Shown in pieces: positions 44,545 to 48,800 of a stretch of DNA of 48,800 bases; positions within the stretch are counted from its first letter, which is position 1; every line of letters begins with the position of its first letter. The stretch spans positions 1 through 48,800 of the forward strand of contig JAHAYJ010000049.1 in the NCBI GenBank assembly GCA_018384375.1, in the 5' to 3' direction. A model generated the notes under the pieces. It was given only the letters and a program-made list of their open reading frames with translations, had not been told where the DNA came from and did no database searches. Both the position numbers and the translations under genes were made by a program. The stretch comes from Lachnospiraceae bacterium (GTDB taxonomy: Bacteria; Bacillota; Clostridia; Lachnospirales; Lachnospiraceae).

Positions 44545-45453
44545 TTATTTCTGTTTGTTCTTCCAGTTTATCAAAACGATTGATCCCAGCACCAGACAAA
44601 TGCCGATCACATTCTGCAGCGACATTTCTTCCTTATAAATCAGAATGCCGACAAGGGTAGCCACCACCGGCTCAATAGATGCCAGCACAGAGGCAGTTCC
44701 GTTTTCCATGCCCTTAAGTCCTCTGGTATAACTTAAATAAGGAAGTAATGTTACCAGCAGCACTAACAGAACCGTTTTCGCAGTCAACTGCGGACTGCTT
44801 CCGATCGTAGCAAAAACCTCCCCTGCATCTACAAAAAAGAGGGTGGATAGGGACGCAAACAGGAAGGTATAAAAGGAAATCGTCACGGAGCTGTAATTTT
44901 TTTCCAGGGCATATCTTCCGAAAATACTGTACAGTGCATAACCAAAACCGGCACCCAGACCAAACAGGATTCCCGAAGCAGATAACGTCTCCGCTCCTCC
45001 CACAATACCTGAGACAAAAGCGCAGCCCACAAATGCAAGTCCAAGTGCTGCCAGCTTTCTCGCAGAAAGACTTTCGTGGAACAAAACCGCCGACATAAGC
45101 ATCACAAATGCCGGTGCCGTATAAAGGAGCACTGCCGCTACCGACAGAGAAGTAAGCGTCATTGTCTTAAAATAACAATAATTAAAAAAGGAAACACTGA
45201 AAGCGCCTGTCCCGATAAAACACCACACATCTCTGATTTTCATTTTAAGCGCCTTCCGGTCAAAAATGAGAAGGCCAAAAAACATCGTTATCAGAGTTAT
45301 GACCGCCCGCACAAAGCAAATATCCATGGATGCAAGTCCTACACGGTTGAGCGTTCGTACAAGCAATCCCATGAACCCCCAAAGACTTCCGGCCGCCAAA
45401 ACAAACAGGGCAGAAGGATTCAGATCCTTATGCCCTTCTTTCTTATTCTTCAT
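44545..45453 (-). CDS. EamA/DMT family transporter
   Basis: The protein has about 302 residues and ten hydrophobic helices in two EamA repeats: G-S-L-W-G-F-M-G-L-L-V-R near the start, and the end of the second repeat with A-S-I-E-P-V-V-A-T-L-V-G-I-L. Members of the drug/metabolite superfamily export amino acids or other small metabolites. The start is uncertain: ATG 45453 overlaps the putP end by 11 bp, and further in-frame ATGs lie at 45480-45486. Overlap with the sodium symporter gene means one transcript. Confidence 0.9.
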   Translation of the reverse strand: MKNKKEGHKDLNPSALFVLAAGSLWGFMGLLVRTLNRVGLASMDICFVRAVITLITMFFGLLIFDRKALKMKIRDVWCFIGTGAFSVSFFNYCYFKTMTLTSLSVAAVLLYTAPAFVMLMSAVLFHESLSARKLAALGLAFVGCAFVSGIVGGAETLSASGILFGLGAGFGYALYSIFGRYALEKNYSSVTISFYTFLFASLSTLFFVDAGEVFATIGSSPQLTAKTVLLVLLVTLLPYLSYTRGLKGMENGTASVLASIEPVVATLVGILIYKEEMSLQNVIGICLVLGSIVLINWKNKQK

Positions 45454-46993
45454 CAAAATTGATTCTTCCAAGGCTGACATCATCAAATTCTTCTATCATC
45501 TCTGCAGTAGGTGCAGGCGTCACCAGGCTGACGATCACGATTGCAACAAGGCTGATCACAAAACCAACAGCCAATGAATAAAGACCGGTCACGCTTCCCA
45601 GTGTCTGACCACCGACAAGTGGGATGTAGTCCCACAGAATGACGGTAAGCGCACCGGAAGCAATTCCGGCAACAGCTCCCTGGAAGTTTGTGCGCTTCCA
45701 ATAAAGGGAAAGTAATACTGTAGGTCCAAATGCTGCGCCAAGTCCTGCCCATGCATTGGAAACCAGTCCCATGATCGAACTGGAAGGATCCAGCGCGATC
45801 AGATAAGCCAGGATTGCAATTACCACAACAGTGATCTTACTGATTTTAAATATGGTTTCTTCCTTGGCATCCTTCTTTACGATTCCCTTCACAATATCCT
45901 CTGCCACGCTGGAAGCACTGACAAGAAGCTGGGAATCTGCTGTAGACATGATCGCTGCAAGCACACCGCACAGGAAAAGCCCTGCAATGATCGGTGCCTT
46001 CATATCCGTTGTAAACACCTTAATGATCATATTGATAAAGACCTTTTCCTCTTCACCACCGCTTAAAACCTCCGGCATCAGATAAGCACGTCCCACAATT
46101 CCGATCACCCATGCCAGAATCAGGGAAAGAAATACCCATACGATTGCAACACCCTTGGATTTATTTAATTCCTTCTCATTCTTTACAGCCATGAAGCGAA
46201 CCAGGATGTGAGGCATACCGCAATAGCCAAGTCCCCATGCAAGACCGGATATGATATCCACGGCGCGATAAGGCTCACCTCCGTTTGAGAAAAGACTCAT
46301 AAATGCTTCCGATCCTCCTGCCACGCCGCTCTGCTCAATTGCCGGCATGACATTGGCAGGACCCATAATGGCAAGTGCTGCGATCGGCACTGCCAGAAGC
46401 GCCACCAGCATCAGCATACCCTGAATAAAATCGGTGGTACACACTGCAAGAAAGCCTCCCAGAAAGGTATATGCGAGAATAACGATCGCACCAATCGTCA
46501 GGGCAATTCGATAATCGATTCCGAACACGGATGTAAAAAGCTTTCCGCCGGCTGCCAGTGCAGATGCGGTATATACCAGGAAAAATACCACAATTGTTAC
46601 AGAAGAGATAAAAAGAAGAACTCTCTTCTTATCATGAAATCTATTTTCAAAATAGGTAGGAAGTGTCAGCGCATTGTTAGCACGAATCGTATATCTGCGA
46701 AGACGCCCTGCAATGAATATCCAGTTCAAAACCGTACCGATAAAAAGTCCGATAGCGATCCATGCCTGACCGGTTCCCAATGCATAAATGGAACCCGGAA
46801 GTCCCATCAAAAGCCAGCCGCTCATATCGGATGCCTGAGCTGACAGTGCAGCCACCCAGCCGCCAAGCTTTCTTCCTCCCAAAAAATAATCCTCTGTACT
46901 GTTATTTGACTTTGCACATATTGCACCAATCACAATCATCAGCAGAAGATATAATCCAAATGCTACGATGATCCATCCAATTGAATTGCTCAT
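45443..46993 (-). CDS. putP: Sodium/proline symporter family protein (SSS family)
   Basis: The 516-residue protein has about thirteen membrane helices. It closely follows PutP motifs: S-T-E-D-Y-F-L-G-G-R-K-L-G-G-W, A-S-D-M-S-G-W-L-L-M-G-L-P-G and the sodium-site region T-A-D-S-Q-L-L-V-S-A-S. It should import proline, or a related substrate, with sodium. It is the first gene of a pair with the EamA exporter. The RBS GGAGGAG is strong and a good promoter lies upstream. Confidence 0.9.
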   Translation of the reverse strand: MSNSIGWIIVAFGLYLLLMIVIGAICAKSNNSTEDYFLGGRKLGGWVAALSAQASDMSGWLLMGLPGSIYALGTGQAWIAIGLFIGTVLNWIFIAGRLRRYTIRANNALTLPTYFENRFHDKKRVLLFISSVTIVVFFLVYTASALAAGGKLFTSVFGIDYRIALTIGAIVILAYTFLGGFLAVCTTDFIQGMLMLVALLAVPIAALAIMGPANVMPAIEQSGVAGGSEAFMSLFSNGGEPYRAVDIISGLAWGLGYCGMPHILVRFMAVKNEKELNKSKGVAIVWVFLSLILAWVIGIVGRAYLMPEVLSGGEEEKVFINMIIKVFTTDMKAPIIAGLFLCGVLAAIMSTADSQLLVSASSVAEDIVKGIVKKDAKEETIFKISKITVVVIAILAYLIALDPSSSIMGLVSNAWAGLGAAFGPTVLLSLYWKRTNFQGAVAGIASGALTVILWDYIPLVGGQTLGSVTGLYSLAVGFVISLVAIVIVSLVTPAPTAEMIEEFDDVSLGRINFDEE

Positions 46994-47030
46994 TTTTCTC
47001 CTCCCGTATCTTCATTACCATTTTCTATAT

Positions 47031-47060
47031 ACTATATATGACTTCCCCCCGGTGAGTCAA
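47031..47060 (-). promoter_or_regulatory. Promoter of the putP-like operon
   Basis: On the minus strand: TTGACT (47055-47060), 18-bp spacer, TATAGT (47031-47036), with the start codon about 40 bp downstream. Confidence 0.65.
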
Positions 47061-47098
47061 TAAAAATTTATCAGAGTATTGCGATAAAGTGAGAAGCA

Positions 47099-47128
47099 TT
47101 GACACCCACCCCAGAGTCAACGTATAAT
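47099..47128 (+). promoter_or_regulatory. Promoter of the DUF1015 gene
   Basis: TTGACA (47099-47104), 18-bp spacer, TATAAT (47123-47128), both consensus. It is divergent from the putP promoter and their -35 boxes are about 40 bp apart, so one regulator could affect both. Confidence 0.75.
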
Positions 47129-47184
47129 CAACTACAGAAAAGCTGCCGCTTTTTATCATATAATAAATTAACGGAGGAATCACT

Positions 47185-48435
47185 ATGCCTAAAGTCACAC
47201 CATTTCGAAGCATTCGTCCCAATCCGGCGCTGGCGCACCGCATTGCCGCCCTTCCCTATGATGTATATAACCGCAAGGAAGCCCTGGCAGAGGTGCAAAA
47301 GGAACCCCTTTCTTTCCTAAAGATAGATCGGGCTGAAACCCAGTTTCCCGATCATGTAGACACCTACGACCCAAGAGTTTATGAGAAAGCGAAAGAAACT
47401 CTGGATTCCATGATTGCAGACGGTTCCTTTATTATAGAAGAAACTCCCTGCTACTATATCTACGAGCTGACGATGAATGGACGTTCCCAGTCCGGTATTG
47501 TGGCCTGCTCTTCCATTGATGATTACCAAAATCAGATCATAAAGAAACATGAAAACACCCGGGAAGATAAAGAATTAGACCGCATCCGTCATGTGGATGT
47601 GACAGATACACACACCGGTCCTATTTTCCTTGTTTACCGCTCCAAGCAGGAAATCAACAAGATTGTGGAGGCTGCCAAGCAGAAGACTCCCGTCTATGAT
47701 TTCACTTCTTCTGACGGCATCACTCATCGGGCTTGGTGTATCTCGGACAACAATCAAATTTCTGAAATTCAGGCTGCTTTCGACCGAATTCCGTGCACCT
47801 ACATAGCCGATGGCCACCACCGCTGTGCTTCTGCAGTAAAGGTTGGCTTAAAGCGCCGCGCGAAACATCCCGATTATACTGGTGAGGAGGAATTCAACCG
47901 CTTTTTATCTGTTCTTTTCCCGGATGATCAGCTTGAAATCATGCCATACAACCGAGTTGTCAGGGATTTAAACGGCTTGTCCGTGGATGCTTTCCTGAAG
48001 GCCCTTTCGGACGCCGGCTTCTCTGTTACCTGTAACGGAAACATGCCTGTTTCCCCCGATAAAAAGGGAACCTTCGGTATGTATCTTAATGAGAACTGGT
48101 ATCTTCTGACCGCAGATAGAAAGATGCTCTCCCAAGATCCCGTAAAAGGTCTGGATGTTTCCATCCTTCAGGATTATCTTTTAAAACCCATCCTGAATAT
48201 CCAGGATCCCCGTATCGATAAACGGATCGATTTCGTTGGCGGTATCCGGGGACTTGGTGAACTGGAGCGCCGGGTCCGCGAGGATATGACAGTTGCCTTT
48301 TCCATGTACCCTACTTCCATCGAAGAGCTTCTGTCAGTTGCTGATGCCGGTCTTCTGATGCCTCCAAAATCCACGTGGTTTGAGCCCAAGTTAAGAAGCG
48401 GGCTGTTTCTTCACAGCTTAAGTAAATTTCAATAA
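47185..48435 (+). CDS. DUF1015 family protein
   Basis: The 416-residue protein matches the DUF1015 pattern: P-F-R-S-I-R-P near the start, A-A-L-P-Y-D-V, P-L-S-F-L-K-I-D-R-A-E, Y-I-A-D-G-H-H-R-C-A-S-A (a conserved His-rich motif near 210-220) and V-G-G-I-R-G-L-G-E-L near the end. The biochemical function is not established; in many Clostridia it is encoded next to serine biosynthesis genes, none of which are visible here. GGAGG lies seven bases before the start. Confidence 0.92.
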   Translation: MPKVTPFRSIRPNPALAHRIAALPYDVYNRKEALAEVQKEPLSFLKIDRAETQFPDHVDTYDPRVYEKAKETLDSMIADGSFIIEETPCYYIYELTMNGRSQSGIVACSSIDDYQNQIIKKHENTREDKELDRIRHVDVTDTHTGPIFLVYRSKQEINKIVEAAKQKTPVYDFTSSDGITHRAWCISDNNQISEIQAAFDRIPCTYIADGHHRCASAVKVGLKRRAKHPDYTGEEEFNRFLSVLFPDDQLEIMPYNRVVRDLNGLSVDAFLKALSDAGFSVTCNGNMPVSPDKKGTFGMYLNENWYLLTADRKMLSQDPVKGLDVSILQDYLLKPILNIQDPRIDKRIDFVGGIRGLGELERRVREDMTVAFSMYPTSIEELLSVADAGLLMPPKSTWFEPKLRSGLFLHSLSKFQ

Positions 48436-48574
48436 AGAGAAACTGTTACATAAATCAATTTTCTAGATCAAGGACATGTAACCTTTCACAGTAAGCTGAT
48501 AAATGATTTCGATGGATTGGGCAGAAATAACCAGTACAATAATAACACTGTCCGGATGACTATTCGAGAAGCCG

Positions 48575-48772
48575 GTGGTAGTATCTATGTGGTCGTCACT
48601 CGTAAGACAGGGCAAGAAAAATCTACTCCGCACCATGAAAAAGAAGACACCCCTCAGACTTTAAACTTGCTTCGCTTCGAACAGGTAAAGTCTGAGGGGG
48701 TTCTTTTTCATGGCGCAGAGTGATTTTTTACGCCCCGCTTCCGAATTGTTCCTTGCACATAGATACTACCAC
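48575..48772 (+). repeat. MITE-like palindromic element, about 198 bp
   Basis: It ends in perfect 17-bp inverted repeats, gtggtagtatctatgtg (48575-48591) and cacatagatactaccac (48756-48772). The arms continue as imperfect inverted copies (ccatgaaaaagaa and ctcagac near the centre; caagaaaaatc/gattttt further out), so the whole element is one long palindrome around a hairpin at 48650-48699. No open frame inside is credible, so a transposase would have to act in trans. An inverted partial copy lies at 19672-19796. The flanking stretches 48436-48574 and 48773-48800 hold no recognised gene. Confidence 0.8.
48650..48709 (+). terminator. Terminator inside the palindromic element, downstream of the DUF1015 gene
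   Basis: A 13-bp stem (cccctcagacttt at 48650-48662, aaagtctgagggg at 48687-48699) is followed by a T-rich run. It lies 214 bp after the DUF1015 stop codon and is the first strong terminator for that transcript. Confidence 0.8.
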
Positions 48773-48800
48773 TGGTTCTGCATTTCATTAGGATAAGCTG

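Noticed and set aside
48440-48485. Inverted repeat gttacat/atgtaac after the DUF1015 gene
   Set aside because: Only seven base pairs with a long A/T-rich loop and no T run. The strong terminator is the one at 48650.
48517-48723. Open frame of 68 codons inside the terminal intergenic region
   Set aside because: It runs through both arms of the palindromic element, has no RBS and shows no recognisable protein pattern.
1-48800. CRISPR array, tRNA or rRNA genes
   Set aside because: No direct repeats with regular unique spacers were seen, and no cloverleaf-type or rRNA sequence was recognised. The short tandem repeat at 132-215 is coding.

Overview
The window reads as a chromosomal segment of a low- to mid-GC Gram-positive anaerobe, most likely a Lachnospiraceae-type member of the Clostridia. 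The evidence is the complete S10-spc-alpha ribosomal protein cluster in Firmicutes order, zinc-type S14 and L36, a KOW-domain protein between map and infA, strong RBS and sigma-A type promoters, and typical Lachnospiraceae families (DUF3048 lipoprotein, DUF1015 protein, GH127, AzgA-type NCS2 permease). Assignment below family level is not possible from the sequence alone.

Layout. 1-371: the 3' end of an Rpn/PD-(D/E)XK-type transposase-like gene with an in-frame 12-bp repeat. 457-2412 (minus): a MutS2-like ATPase without a Smr domain, preceded by a promoter, a folded RNA candidate and a terminator. 2691-8120: a carbohydrate block with a GH13 glucosidase, a GH127 beta-L-arabinofuranosidase and two AraC regulators on the opposite strand. 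8126-12862 (minus): a five-gene operon of circularly permuted ATP-grasp, alpha-E, transglutaminase-like protein, AstE/AspA-like metallohydrolase and a second AstE-like protein that has lost its catalytic residues. This predicted amidoligase/peptide-processing system is the most interesting locus here. 13062-13865: an SDR oxidoreductase.

14200-18599 (minus): ecfA1-ecfA2-ecfT-truA, then rplM-rpsI with its own promoter and structured leader. In many Firmicutes this group directly follows rplQ. Here about 7 kb of other genes lies between: a plus-strand VanY-like peptidase, a chemoreceptor with an unknown membrane partner, a DUF3048 lipoprotein, an adenine/guanine permease and apt.

25560-41945 (minus): rpsJ to rplQ, including secY, adk, map, infA and rpoA, with a roughly 300-nt structured leader upstream of rpsJ. 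42416-46993 (minus): a cytidylate-kinase-like protein with a MATE exporter, then an EamA exporter with a PutP-type sodium symporter. 47185-48435 (plus): a DUF1015 protein.

Dispersed hairpin repeats occur at 13983-14196, 19672-19796 and 48575-48772. The last two are related copies in opposite orientation and both supply a terminator after a plus-strand gene. No tRNA, rRNA, CRISPR array or complete insertion sequence was recognised.
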